Shown here: positions 34,706-47,500 of the stretch, one piece after another | How positions within the stretch are numbered: the first letter of the stretch is position 1 | Layout of the letters: each line of letters begins with the position of its first letter | Assembly: GCA_038025085.1 (NCBI GenBank) | Contig: CM076147.1 | Location: 32,524,766 to 32,588,765, forward strand | Origin: Tetragonia tetragonoides | Taxonomy: Eukaryota; Streptophyta; Magnoliopsida; Caryophyllales; Aizoaceae | Direction: 5' to 3' | Length of the DNA: 64,000 nt | Position numbers and translations under genes: made by a program | Notes under the pieces: model-generated | What the model was told of the DNA's origin: nothing | What the model saw: the letters and a program-made list of their open reading frames with translations, nothing else | Databases searched by the model: none

Positions 34706-35739
34706 TACCATTATGTTCCATTTAGGCATTAAAAGCGCTTGAGGTGGTCCAGAAATGGTTCTCAAGTGGTCACTAATCACTACACTAGTACTAATAAGTT
34801 TTATTAATTACAAGTATATTGCATGTCAACTTTCATTAACTTAATTATTCCCTTTATATTAGATGAAATTGAACTGAGTGGGATCATTCCAATATTTTCT
34901 GTTAATACTTTGGGATTGTTCTTGTACCTTGTAAGGAATCTGCTTCCTGTCTGTCGAACTCAGATTTGCTAGCTCTAATTTATATTTTTGTCTTTCTTTT
35001 AACCAGCATGTCTATTTACTCAAGAATAAGACCTTGTTAACACTTTTTGATTGATGAGTTGATTTTGAATAAATACTTCTTTGTCCTGAATATTGTTGGC
35101 ATTTGGCAAACTAACAGCTGGCAGAACAAACTAGTTAGCCAGCAACTGATAGTCAACAACTATTTTACTAAAGTGCATTGTTATTTCAACTATATAAAAT
35201 ATCCCGTTCTTTTCAATAGAATGATGCAGAATGGAGTATCATGATACTGAACTTACCGCGTGAAACAAATGCACAGAGCAAAATTTACAGAGCGAAAAAA
35301 AATGTGAGACAAATTAAAATGCAGAATGAATGCAACAAGGAAAAGCTAGCGGTTTATGTCCAACATAGGCAATTAATTAATCTTTTATTCACCAAAACAG
35401 AAAATCTACCTTCACTAATGGCAAATTAATCAAAGAAATTCCATGCGCATTTATCTCAGTGATTTCCATCCAACGTGATGGAGACTTAGTGCTTTCTGAA
35501 AATTTGACAACTTTCTCAGTTCCTCCAAAGAATCAAGCAAATGAGGAAATTATATTTATCTAGAAGCGAAAAAGAACACAAATTAAAAGAATTTTATGGA
35601 AGTGTACAATGTAATGCATTAGTATATAAACCAACCAAATCGTGATATCAGAAGTTTTGCACTAAAAAAAGTGTTTTAGTTTTCTTTAACTAGATACATA
35701 GCATTATTGGAAGCATCAATTAGTTAATCTTTGTATTGG
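34706..35739. other. Intergenic spacer with a family C relic
   Basis: 35200-35340 contains CCCGTTCTTTTCAATAGAATGA and GTGAGACAAATTAAAATGC, a decayed family C MITE. The rest is AT-rich with no feature. Confidence 0.4.
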
Positions 35740-36509
35740 TAGGCCTGACAATGGGTCGTGTTCAGATCGGATGGAGCATCACCCGAATCCACCCATTTAA
35801 TTTTTCCAGTTTCACCCGTCCATCCATCACCCGTGAAACACTCCACCCGCATCCAATCCACCCATCATCCACGAGTGAACGGGTGGATAATGGGTGGCTA
35901 ACGGGTGGATAACAGGTGGCTAACGGGTGAAATAATCAACAAGATAGAAATTTAATATATGCTAAAAGAAAACGCAATGACTCTTAATTTAGAGCATATC
36001 CAACACTTTCAATTGCTAACAGAACAAGTTAATGCATATGCAATCAAATTAAACACCAATGAATAACTATATATCACCACAATTGAAGTATCTAATACAT
36101 CAAAACTATCATGGGTTCGCAAAGCACACAAACATGCTGAAAAGAGCACGCAAAAATGCTCATAGCGTCAGGCGAGATGGGTCCAGCGAGGTGGCTGAGT
36201 GAATGGACAAAGCCCTGTGAGGAGAGAGAAAGAAAGGAGAAGGGAGTGTTGGGAAGTGGGGGGAGCCGGAAAAAAAATACAGTAGGGGTTTAGTTATGAA
36301 AGCGCTCTCTTTATATTTTTTTAAAACGGGTGATGGTGGATTCGCAGGTAGGATCAGCGGGTGGAAAATCATCACCCGAATCCCACTCGAACCATCACCC
36401 GACTCACCCACCACCCACCACAAAATCCATTTAACTAGGTTTTTACCCATTTATCTAAGACAGGTAGAGTGGCCGATATCCATGAACCCGTCACCCGTTA
36501 TGAGGCCTA
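35740..36509. mobile_element. ACCC/GGGT-rich TIR element
   Basis: Ends are TAGGCCTGACAATGGGT and ACCCGTTATGAGGCCTA, similar inverted termini. Both ends are lined with ACCCGT/CACCCG phrases in direct and inverted order (35805-35935 and 36350-36500). The ~400-bp middle is ordinary sequence. No transposase. A hAT-like non-autonomous element is possible; the 8-bp duplication expected for that group is not clear. Confidence 0.45.
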
Positions 36510-37623
36510 ATTGTTGGTGAACATTCTCTTTGCAATATGTAGAACAAATCTTACTTCATTTTAAATTACCCTGGATGGATAGTGTCTCACTTTTGCATCA
36601 CAAGGGGACAGATGCCAGATTTTGGCACAACAACGCATAATAAATAGATATTTACAATTGATTATATTATTAAGGATTGATATTTGATAAAGCATTATCC
36701 CACTAGTTAACATGAAGTCATGAACCCTGATGATTTAAGTTTTTTTTTGGTTTAGACTACATGTTCATCCTAACTCTGATTTAACTAATCCTGCTTGTAC
36801 TAAGTCGGTTCAGAAGGGGTAAAGTGCTCCCACTAAGTAGTATAGAATCACTATAAAAACTTGTGTGGACGTTTATGGTGGACCAATACTTGGAGTCACC
36901 CCCTGAAGCCACCCTTTACTTTACCAGGAGCCACTCCTCAAAATTACTTGATTCACAGTGGACTAAGTCCATACAAGACATGCTGATCGAACCACTCACA
37001 CCAATTACTTATTGGTAACTCTGATTTAAGTTTGATTATGTTTTCTTGAATTTGTTTTCTTTTGTTTTGTTTTGAACCACCCTCCCCTTTGGCACCAGGT
37101 AGGCCACGAAAAGCCAAAGGCTCCCCTCCATTTACAAAAATCGAGTCATCAATCTTACTTAAGGAATAAGAGTGTCGAAATGCTCCCACCAATCAACCAC
37201 TCGTTTTTCTTGTCCTATAAGATATGATAATCTTATACAATTATTATAAGGTAAATTTTAATGCACCATACCCATGTTTTAATAGTCTCATCACACAATT
37301 TTTTTTAGTTTACATTTATACAAAATCCTCCTTTAATTACAAAAAACCACATCAAAGAAAAAAAAGGCTCTTGTTTTAGTTTGACGTCCCATTCCCCTGA
37401 TAATATAAACAAGAATGATACAGGCTCGACGATTCTTGTTTAATAAGTCTAGCAAGGCTCTAGACTTGTAGAGTCGAGAACAGAATCAATCAATCCCCAT
37501 AAATAGAACAAAGATGTGTTTGTTAGCCGTATAAATTGATAACAACATAATATTCTTTCTTATTTTACACTTTCAATGTTTGACCTTTGATACGTGACAT
37601 CATTTGTATAAGTTTTAGACTAT
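36510..37623. other. Intergenic spacer
   Basis: Two copies of a short phrase (GTAACTCTGATTTAAG-like, near 36770 and 37013) flank sequence with a partly repeated ACCA/CACTCC pattern, perhaps a decayed retroelement. No open frame with recognisable content. Confidence 0.35.
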
Positions 37624-37914
37624 GGCTCTGTTTGATTCACCTTAATTTTACTTAAATTCAGTTCAGTTCAGTTCAGTTTAATTCAATTCAGTTCATGTGT
37701 AACTTTATTATTCATATAACTTTTTATTCCGAAATAATTTCATGATAAAAATTATGTCATCGGAAAGATCTCAAAGCATACTTTCAAATGAGTCCAATAT
37801 TAACTATGTTTGGACGAATTTTAAATGGTTAACTTCAAGTTTAAAAAATCAATTCAGTTCAGTTCAGATCAGTTCAATTCAGATCAGTTTTATCCAGGTG
37901 AATCAAATAGAGCC
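37624..37914 (+). mobile_element. MITE family A, copy 3 (best preserved)
   Basis: 291 bp from GGCTCTGTTTGATTCACCTT to AGGTGAATCAAATAGAGCC with a 19-bp inverted repeat (one mismatch), flanked by TAT on both sides. Tandem TTCAG units lie near both ends, and the core is ATGAGTCCAATATTAACTATG. Good reference for the family. Confidence 0.85.
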
Positions 37915-38089
37915 TATTTCTACTTAGCAATAAACTTTTGAGAAAGGTTTGTCTTTTAAGGTTAGACACTCTTTTTTGTTAGCTTCAATTATAGGTCTAC
38001 GACTCATTCTTTAGCAACTTGTTTATTGAAATTTGGTAATCTTCACATTGGAAATGCTTTTTTGGTTAGTGCCAATTTTACATTCAAAG

Positions 38090-38311
38090 AGGCTGATTGA
38101 TTCTCTATTCGAGTATGAATGCAACACCACTGAACAAAAATGAACACAATTGCACTGAACTAAACACCACAAAATTGAACTAAACACTCCTTTGACATAT
38201 TTTCTGAATTGAACTGAACACCATTGAAATAAACCGAATAGCACTAAACTGACACGATAAACCACAAAATTAAAATGAACTGACCGAGTAAACTCTGAAG
38301 AACACACCTTT
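38090..38311 (+). mobile_element. MITE family B, decayed copy
   Basis: AACACCACTGAAC, GAACTAAACACC and a right end AACTCTGAAGAACACACCTTT match the family B pattern. The left end is lost. It lies about 240 bp downstream of the methyltransferase stop codon. Confidence 0.5.
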
Positions 38312-38550
38312 AGTTGACTTTAGAGGTTCAAACTTATGTTCGTGGTTTATCATTATCAGGTGTGGTGAATGTAGATTTAAGAAGTGGAAATTCCTCTCCT
38401 AAAGTGTTTTAAAAACTTACCCTTAATCGGGCTTCAGAAAAAATTACTCTTAAATAGTTTAAAAAGTACAACAATCCAAAATTCAGGAACCAAATTTCAG
38501 GTTCATATTGCACAAAAACTAGCTTTGATCACGAAAAGTACATGCATGAA

Positions 38551-41500
38551 TTAGTTTACATCGGCCGAGACTGAATCACCTCTTTCAAAATACAGGATGC
38601 TTAATGCAGCACTTGGGATGCTGTCCAAATCAATCTTGGAGAACCAGGAACTTGTAATGCTTTGAGGATGAGTTGGACTTCCACCAGGCCACCTATCAAT
38701 CAGCCTAAACCCAAATCGCGCTGCTGCTGAAAGAATAGTCGGCTCATCCACTTTTCGCAAGATATGGCACAGAATTAGGACGGGCTTTGGCTCCTTCAGG
38801 TGATAAAAGCTTTTGAGCAGTGGCAAACAAGGGCAAGATTGCTTCAGCAACGTATGTCACATCTGTGCCTATGATGACTTCGAAGCCCTTGCTGTTCTCT
38901 TTTTTGATTGCATCTATATGTTCATCATTGCCCCATTGTAGTGTTCGTACCAGTAATTTGCTGAGTTGTGAAGATGTGAGATTTGCAGCAACATTTTGGG
39001 TTAACAAGTCAAACACTCGGGGATCTCCATCAGTTGCAACGACAAGATCAGCACATTGAGCAGCAACCATCGAGCATATGCCCCCACAACCACAACCCAG
39101 CTCCAACACCCGTTTTCCTGCAGTAATAGATGGGTTTTTCGCAAGGATGGGAGCCATTAAGCGAGCTGACTCCCATAGCATCAGGCCAGTTGATTTGCAA
39201 GTGTGTTGGTACTCCTTGGGGAGAACTTTTATCTTGATATTTAAGTCTCCAAAACTCATGTCAGCAGCCTGGAATTGCAAAGTCGGCACAAGATTTTGTT
39301 AAGCATACACAAAGCATGAGATGTATATAGGAAGGAACTTGCATACAGGGTGAATAGACAAAGAAGAACCATTCTATCACTTTTAACATAAGCGCAGATA
39401 GTATCCAAGCAAATTGCATGTTATCCATAGACAAAAAGAAAGGGAACGGAAACTAGCACAAAAGGCAACTTGCTTTATTACAATGAAGATAGAACCTATT
39501 ATAAGAACAATGTGCTTTGTTAGCATGATATATCCAAACCTTATGAAAGAGGAGACTGTAACATACATGAACAGAAAACATCACCATTTCACATATCAAG
39601 CTCGGATGGGTCCACTTGCAGGCTCACCTCATCTTCCGAAGGTGAAGCACCAAACATTTCAATGGCTATGCCATCTGACATGTCAACCTCTCCTTCAGTA
39701 GGAAGCTCTACAACAATGGTCCTGCTGAGATCGCTTTCAATACTTCCTCGTTCACAGGGGCTCTTGTTCAATAAAGGTTTTACTTTTGAACAATCTCCGA
39801 CACTAGTGAGACAAAATACAGCTTGTATCCAGCGCCTGAAATTACACACAAATAGACAGGAATCAGATGAAAGGATCTACTTAATACATTTCACATTTGA
39901 CCCAGTTCCAACAAGGACAGAGCAAAAAAGTTCTACAACTAGTAACAGTTGCAATTTCACTATCCTGCCATGGGACTATAGACTGGCGACTCTATATGCA
40001 CACAGAACTGGAGATAAGTTACTCAAATAAAAAGACATTACAAACTACATCCTACTAACACTTTCCCATCTACAAATCCTACAATCAATGTGGGCGGCAA
40101 TGACATGTGGATGGTAGTGATCCCACGTAAGTTATTGTTTGCCCTAGAAGAAAATAGCTGATGACAAAGTTGGTGCCCAGTCAATGACTTTCTCAACTAA
40201 TAGTAAAGAGAAGGGGAAAAAAACACAGAAGGGCCCAATAGATTGAAACCTATAGGGCCCCATTTGTTTCGGAAAAGGGTATGGGTTTAGAATCAGGAAT
40301 CAAACCATTCAGGTTTGGAATCAAAACCCCATACTTTTCTGACTTCTTCCTCCTCCTTAACCACCACCACCACATCACCTTCCTCTAAACGTTTAGCCAT
40401 CACCACCACTAACAGTCTAACACTACCATCCTCCTCCCTCGCTTTCCCCAACCACCCCGCCCCACACGACGCACCTTTCGGAGTCTTTCACCAAATCGCG
40501 ATGAGAGAGACGGAAAATCAACCGCAATTCATGGTGGTGGCGAATGAGAGTTCAATGACAGATGGGTCTATGGGTGAAATTTTTTGAGTTTTGAGGCCTG
40601 CAATTATTCTGGAAATGTTGTCAACATTTTTTTGTTTCTAATCTACTTTGGGAATCATGGCGGAGGTAATGGTGATCTGGTGCCTGGTGGTGGTGGTAGT
40701 CGAAGAGGAGAGTGATGGGGTTGGCTAGCATCCATGGTTACCGGAAATAGTGGGCGACACCGGCGATCATGGTGATGGGTGAAGCTTTGGGGCGACAGCC
40801 ATGGAAATGGGGGTGGTGGCTTGGTGGGAACGTGAGTTGATAGAGGGATTGGAAGATTGAAAAAAAGAAGAAAAAAAAAAAGAAAAAGAAAATACTGATT
40901 CCCCAAACCAGTCCCCCAAACCTAGGGGGAGAAGGGGTATGAGAAACCCATACTTCTTGGGTTTCCGCTATGGGTATGGGGTGGGCTTTATTTGCAAACA
41001 AACATTGGGTATTGGTTTTTGAAACCTAAAACCCATTCCAGAAACCTTTTTTGGCTCAAACAAACGGGGCCTAAGACATGACACAAAATGTCATTTGAAG
41101 GATAATGAGAAGCAGCAGTGCAGGGTGTTCTGGTCAGCAAATGACAGCTACAAAGATTTGTAAACATAGCTAAGCATGTCTCTTACAGGAAAAACACAAA
41201 GACAGAAGTAGAGGTAAAATTTTAGCTTGTAGTTTCAATATTAGCAGACATACACACGTGTTTCTAATGGCACAATGATGTAACTTCAATGTATGGCCGC
41301 AAATGTCGTACATACCGGTTCATAACCAATTCTCGAGATCGATTCTCAACTTGTTTGCAGTACAAGCCCAGCTCTTCAGTACCAAAATCATTTTCTTCAA
41401 ACAAACATCTCAAGTATTCTTCAGAGAAGTAGAAAGCGCGCTGAAGTAATTTAAAAATAAAGCTTGTCATTACACAGGTAAGAATATAGGATATTAACAT

Positions 41501-44500
41501 AAGAAGCCACTAATAAGATGTCAATACATACATTACCATCGCCTCTGACATAAAAATTCTCACTGATTTTCTGATCCTTGCTTGTAAACCTCTCCTGCCA
41601 CCACAAAAGTCAACGTCCATCAAACACAAAGCACTGGCATATTGCCCAAGGAAACACAGGAGTTGTAATTTCTCAGGTTGCCATTCCTGCCATTTCAGGT
41701 CTTCTCACTTTTTGTTTCTTTAGTTTTTTTATTTGGTTGATGGCAATGGGGGCGGGCCGGAGGCTGGGATTCCATCTTCCCCACAGGATTTAGGCTAGAT
41801 CCATGCCAGAGTTATAGTGATATAATCCAGGAGTAGTTAAGCTATTATACTCGGAACAATTCTTTATGAACCAAACTGATATAACTTCTATGTGAAATGC
41901 TATTCCTCAAAACTTTTGGGTTTCGATTCAATTGTGCAACTTGTTTTGTGGAAGGTGTGCGGTGCTATTCCTTTTTTTTAGATAACATGGGTATCCAAGC
42001 TTTTTCCTTGACTAATCCCGTGGGCCCTGAAGTTAACAACCAGGAAAACTTCCAGTGGCCCTGACGGGACTCGAAACTGGGACCTCTGGAATAGATCTCA
42101 GAGTTCTTACCAGATGAGCTACCCCCTCACCCTCAGGGTTTGTGTGATGCTATTCCTAGAAGATAAGGATCCTGACTATTAGGGATGAAACACTCAATAT
42201 AAAAAGTGCTCCAAAAATGGAAGAGCAGGACAAAAGATAAGAAACATAGCACAATAAGAGGAGAAATTCCAGATTCATTACCTGAGCAAGATCACCAGTG
42301 GCATAATCACGGAAAAGCACAAGGCCATTTGGCTGGAAAGTTAAAGACAAGCATGCTTCAGATTGTAAGAACAGGAAAGTAGGAAACTTCCGCTTCCGCC
42401 TCAACTACTTTGAAGTTCAAAAATAACGCTCTTATGATTCCAAAATAACAAAATTAAAGAAGATTACCTTAAGAACCCTTCTTATGTTTTGCAACACTAA
42501 AGGCATTTTCTCAGGTGACACTGCAGATAACACAAAAATCTTCTTAAAGGGTCAGCTTGTTGATTTAGAACATCAGAAAGTGACAAAACTACTATGAATA
42601 GAAAGAATACATGCTGATAATATATTCAGGTTTTCTACTTTACATATGACAGCATAGAAATTTAGTTCTAAATCTTGTCTCTAAGTGCTTGTTTGGTTGA
42701 CAAACAACTAACATAGGAAGTGTAACTTCCCAGGAAGTGTAAATTAACTTCCTTCACTTGTTGTTTGGTTGACAAAAAAACACAGGAATTAACTTCTGCA
42801 GGAAGTGACTTCCCTCATAATGGAGGAAGTTACTTACCAGGTTCCCCCAGGTAAGTACTATTTCACAAATCACTTCCCATGAAATTAAACTTCCTTTGTG
42901 CAACCAAACAACTTTGGGCATTTCCCATGAATTAGTACTTCCCATTGTCAACCAAACTGGGTCATTGGGTGTGATTTTAATGTGGTTCGTCATGCGGGGG
43001 AGCGGCGTGGGCAGCGTGGGCGAGGTTTGACTGGGGGTATGGGTGATTTTCACTCTTTCATTAGGGAATCGACTCTTAGGGACTTGCCCCTTAGTAATGC
43101 CTAGTTCACTTGGAGTGTCAGTGGGAGGCGTAATGCGGCTTCTCGCTTAGATTGCTTTCTTGTTACCAATGAGTTTGAGGATGAGTTTCCTTCATTAGTT
43201 CAGGAGATTTTGCCTCGTTCTTGCTCTGATCATTTTCCTGTTGTACTTCACTCTACTCCTATTAGGTGGGGCCCTACCCCTTTTGGTTTTGAGAATATGT
43301 GGACTACTAATGTGGAGTTTGGGGCGAGGGTTCGGGAATGGTGGTTGAGTTGTGAGATTGAGGGATGGAGAGGTTATTGTTTTATGAATAAGTTGAAGTG
43401 TGTCAAGAATAATTTGAAGGTGTGGAACAATGAGGTGTTTGGAGATGTGAGGGTGAGGAAGGGGGAGATTCTTAAGGACATTTTGGCCACGGACCAGGCT
43501 TTGAGTGAGGGGGGTCATGATGATGAGTTGTTAAGGAAGAGTGTTGAGTTGGAGAATAGCTTAGAGGATGTGTTACTGAAGGAGAGGGAAAGTCAACGGC
43601 AAAAGATGAAGGGGAGATGGGCTAGGGAGGGAGATGTGAATTCTAGGCTTTTCTTTAAGGTGGTGAATGGGAGGAGGAGGAGGAATTATGTTAAGGAGCT
43701 TGAGGGAGCAGATGGTGAGATCGTGTCAGATGTGGATAGGAGTGCTGAGATTACTAGCTTTTATAAGGACCTTTTTCCAGAGGAAATGGTAGATAGACCG
43801 ATGATTGAGGAGGTGGAGTGGTCTCCTATTGCTTCTCATCTTAGGCACTGGCTTGAGCGGCCCTTTGAGTTAGAGGAGATTAAGGCTGCGGTGTTTGGGA
43901 AGGATAGAGAGAAATCCCCGGGTCCGGATGACTTTACTACGGCTTTCTACCAGGATTGCTGGGAGGTGATTCAGGAGGACCTTCTGGGGGTTTTTAGTGA
44001 GTTTCATGCCACTGGGGTGATTGGGAAGAGTATGAATTCCAACTTTATCACCTTAGTCCCCAAGAAGGATCGGTCCATTAAAGTGAGAGATTTTAGGCCA
44101 ATTAGCCTGGTTACCATTGTGTATAAGATCATTACGAAGGTTTTGTCCATCCGACTTGGAGCTGTCTTGTCTGGGACGATCTCGATGGCTCAGATTGCTT
44201 TTGTGGAGGGTCTCCAGATCCTTGATGCTGCTTTAGTGGTGAATGAGGTGGTGGATGACACTCGTCTAACTAGTTTTCAGGGAGTAGTTTTTAAGTTGGA
44301 TTTTGAGAATGCCTATGATCGAGTTAGTTGGGCGTTTTTGGATAGGGTTATGGATAGGAAAGGGTTCGAGGGCAGGTGGCGTAAGTTGATTAGGGGTTGC
44401 CTGTCTAACGCTAGCTTTTCTGTTCTTGTTAACGGGGCGGCCCGTGAGTGGTTTACATCGTCGCGGGGCCTTAAGCAAGGAGATTCTCTGTCTCCTTTTC

Positions 44501-47500
44501 TCTTCACCATGGTTGTTGATGTTCTTGGTCGTATGTTGGATAGGGGTGTGGAGCGGGGGGCGGTTGAGGGTTTTAGAGTAGGACGGGAGAGGGTATCAGT
44601 CTCCCACCTTCAGTTCGCCGATGATACGATTCTTTTCCTCTCGGCTGAGATTGAGGGGTTTAAGAGAGTGCTTACTTTGTTACAGGTGTTTGAGGTCGTG
44701 TCCGGGATGAAGGTAAATCTGTCTAAGTGTAGCTTGGCGGGGGTAATGTGGGGGATGGGGTTATTGAGTCCTTTGCTGGTCAGCAGCAATGGCCGCTTAC
44801 ATATTTGGGGGTTCCCTTAGGGGGTAACCCTCGTTCGGCGTCTTTTTGGGAGCCAGTTGTGTCTAGAGTGGCTAAGCGGTTAGATGGTTGGAAGGGAGTC
44901 TGTTTTTCCCTTGGGGGGCGAATTACTCTTCTTCAGTCTTGTTTAGCTAGTATCCCCATTTATTTCCTCTCCTTGTTCAGGATTCCGGTTAGTGTTGCCA
45001 ATAGGATTGAGAGGATTATGAGGGATTTCCTCTGGTCTGGGGCTAAGGGGGAGAGGAGAGATCACCTGGTTAGTTGGGACCGTGTTTGTAGGCCGAAAAC
45101 GGAGGGGGTGCTGGGTTTTGGTAGATTGGTGTCCAAAAACATTTCGCTAGTGGGTACGTGGTTGTGGCGGTTTCCTCTGGAGTCAGATTCCCTCTGGCAC
45201 CGAGTAATTAGGAGCAAGTACGGTCTTATGTGCAACGGATGGGACGCTCATGCTGGCTCCAACGTCTCTCATGCATGTCCTTGGAAGTTCATTTCACAGG
45301 TATCGTCTCTTTTCTTTCCGCTGGTCAGGTACAATGTGGGTAATGGACTACGGGTTCGATTCTGGGAGGATGTGTGGAGGGGGGATCTTCCTTTCTCTTC
45401 CGCATATACCCAGGTTTTTCGGCTGTCCACTTTACACGAGGCCCCTGAGTTTTTCCGGTGGTTCTTGGGACTTACATTTACGCCGACCTCCACATGATAG
45501 GGAGATGGAGGAGCTTGTTTCCCTCCTGAGTGTTCTTAATTCTACTCTACTGGTCCCTAGGGATGATTCTAGGACTTGGACGGGGGATCCTTCTGGGGTC
45601 TTCTCTTCTAAGTCCTTCCTCTACCATGTTAGCCTTCCATCTCAGTTTTCCCACTTTCCTCTACATACTTTTATTTGAAAGTCTAAGGTTCCACTGAAGG
45701 TGCGTGCTTTTGTGTGTACTTTGGTCCTAGGTCGGGTGAACACCTATGATATGTTACAGCGTAAAAGACCTAGTTGGTCCCTTTTACCTGGATTTTGTGT
45801 GATGTGTCGGCACAGTGGAGAGGATGATTGTCTGCATTTATTTGTGTATTGTGACTTTGCATGGAGTTTATGGGCTAGATTGTTGTGTGGGGAGAGCTTT
45901 GTGTGTCCAGCCACAATGGGCGATTTCTTACAGATACGATTCGCGGCGATGAGGAAGAGTAAGGAGGGGAGGCTGTTGTGGCGTTGTGCTTGTATGGCTC
46001 TACTATGGTGTATTTGGTTGGAGAGAAATTCCAGGATTTTTTCCGAGACTTTCCGAGACTGGGAAAACTATTGATTACGTTTGGGATCACATAGTTTATT
46101 TGGCTTCTCTTTGGGCTAAGGCGGCGGGAGCCTTTAAGGGTGTTCCGTTGACTTTAATTCAACGCCATTGGCGTGATGTGTAGATAATTTTCTGTTTATA
46201 CTGAGGATACCTTATCCTCCATCTCTTTGTATTCTTTATTATTTGATTAATAAATTTTTCTCTTATCTAAAAAAAAAAAGATGCAAAATAATACTCTGAT
46301 GCAGCTTCGTCCATAATGCTGCAACAGAGAAGGGTCAAAGTGTCCCTCTGTTTGGAAGAGCTTGGAAACTTCATACTAAGCATGTTTCTACATATGCATT
46401 TATTCAATCTGCATATATTTAAGGAAACTAGAATCCAGAGAAACAACCCATAGGTTTATTTGTATACCATAGTTACTATGTCAACTGATGAAGGAGCTAT
46501 CTGGCTGCTGATGTCATCATTTGTCAAATCACAAACAAATGCATTTACACGGGTGTCTGCGTATTCTCTATGTGCCTGCAAAAAGATTTTTTTTTTTTAT
46601 GAGCAGCTACGAGATAGAGATGACTAGCAGTTTAAACAAGCTATGTGAGCAGACTTGATGCAAGTGGAGCACAGATATTTCAAATTGAGATTCCACCCCT
46701 CGTTTCATAATACTCGAAGTAACAGCTTTTTTGTTTAAAGAAATATAAAACAAGACATGCATCTTGTGTAGAAAAGCATGGTTTGTGATTAGCAGAACAC
46801 GACTACATGACAATGTCTGCTATTCTATAAATACCTGCGCAATCTACAGCAAGCTTGCTATTTGAATCATCACAAACACATCATACTGAACGAAACCAGT
46901 TTGAAAGTCACATAATATTGCTCGGTCTGCCACTCTATTGAAAAACAAAAAAATGGTTGTCTGCCACTCAGTTAAAGATTACAAACGTGAGCTACAAAAG
47001 TTAACAATTACAACTGAAGTTTTTTCCCACCAACTTGTATAATGAATTTAAGGACTAGATTCATATGGTTACTCTCACTCTCACATAATCACACAAATGT
47101 GTATATAGGATATCTGATGATCTGAGTCATATACTTCTTAATCTTCCCCCTCTTTCGCATTTTCTAGTGGCCCTTGCCAATAGACCGACACCAGGCTGGT
47201 AAATAATCAACATCAGTCACTTTAACATTTTGGGGTAGGGGGTGTTTCTGATCCTCAAGTGTGAGGTCACATTGCTATTTGCTACTCTACATGTGCCAGA
47301 TCGTCACCTCTTGAGCTATAATAACCACAAAAGTAGAGGACAATTTTAACATATGGCACAAACATAAGTTAGATAGCAATAACTAAAGGCTTATCATAAT
47401 AAAAAAAATTAGAACCGATTTAGCTTTTTGAGTAGTAATGATTTTGGGGGATGGACTAGAGATTCCTTGAGCACTTCTCTTGTAGCCCTGTTTGGAGTGC

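Noticed and set aside
36160..36450. 96-residue minus-strand frame in the ACCC-rich element
   Set aside because: Pro/Ser-rich product of the GGGT/ACCC repeat; no family resemblance.
40315..40587. 90-residue Thr/Ser-rich frame in the 816-bp TIR element
   Set aside because: Low-complexity translation of a CCACCA tract; no splice or start context.
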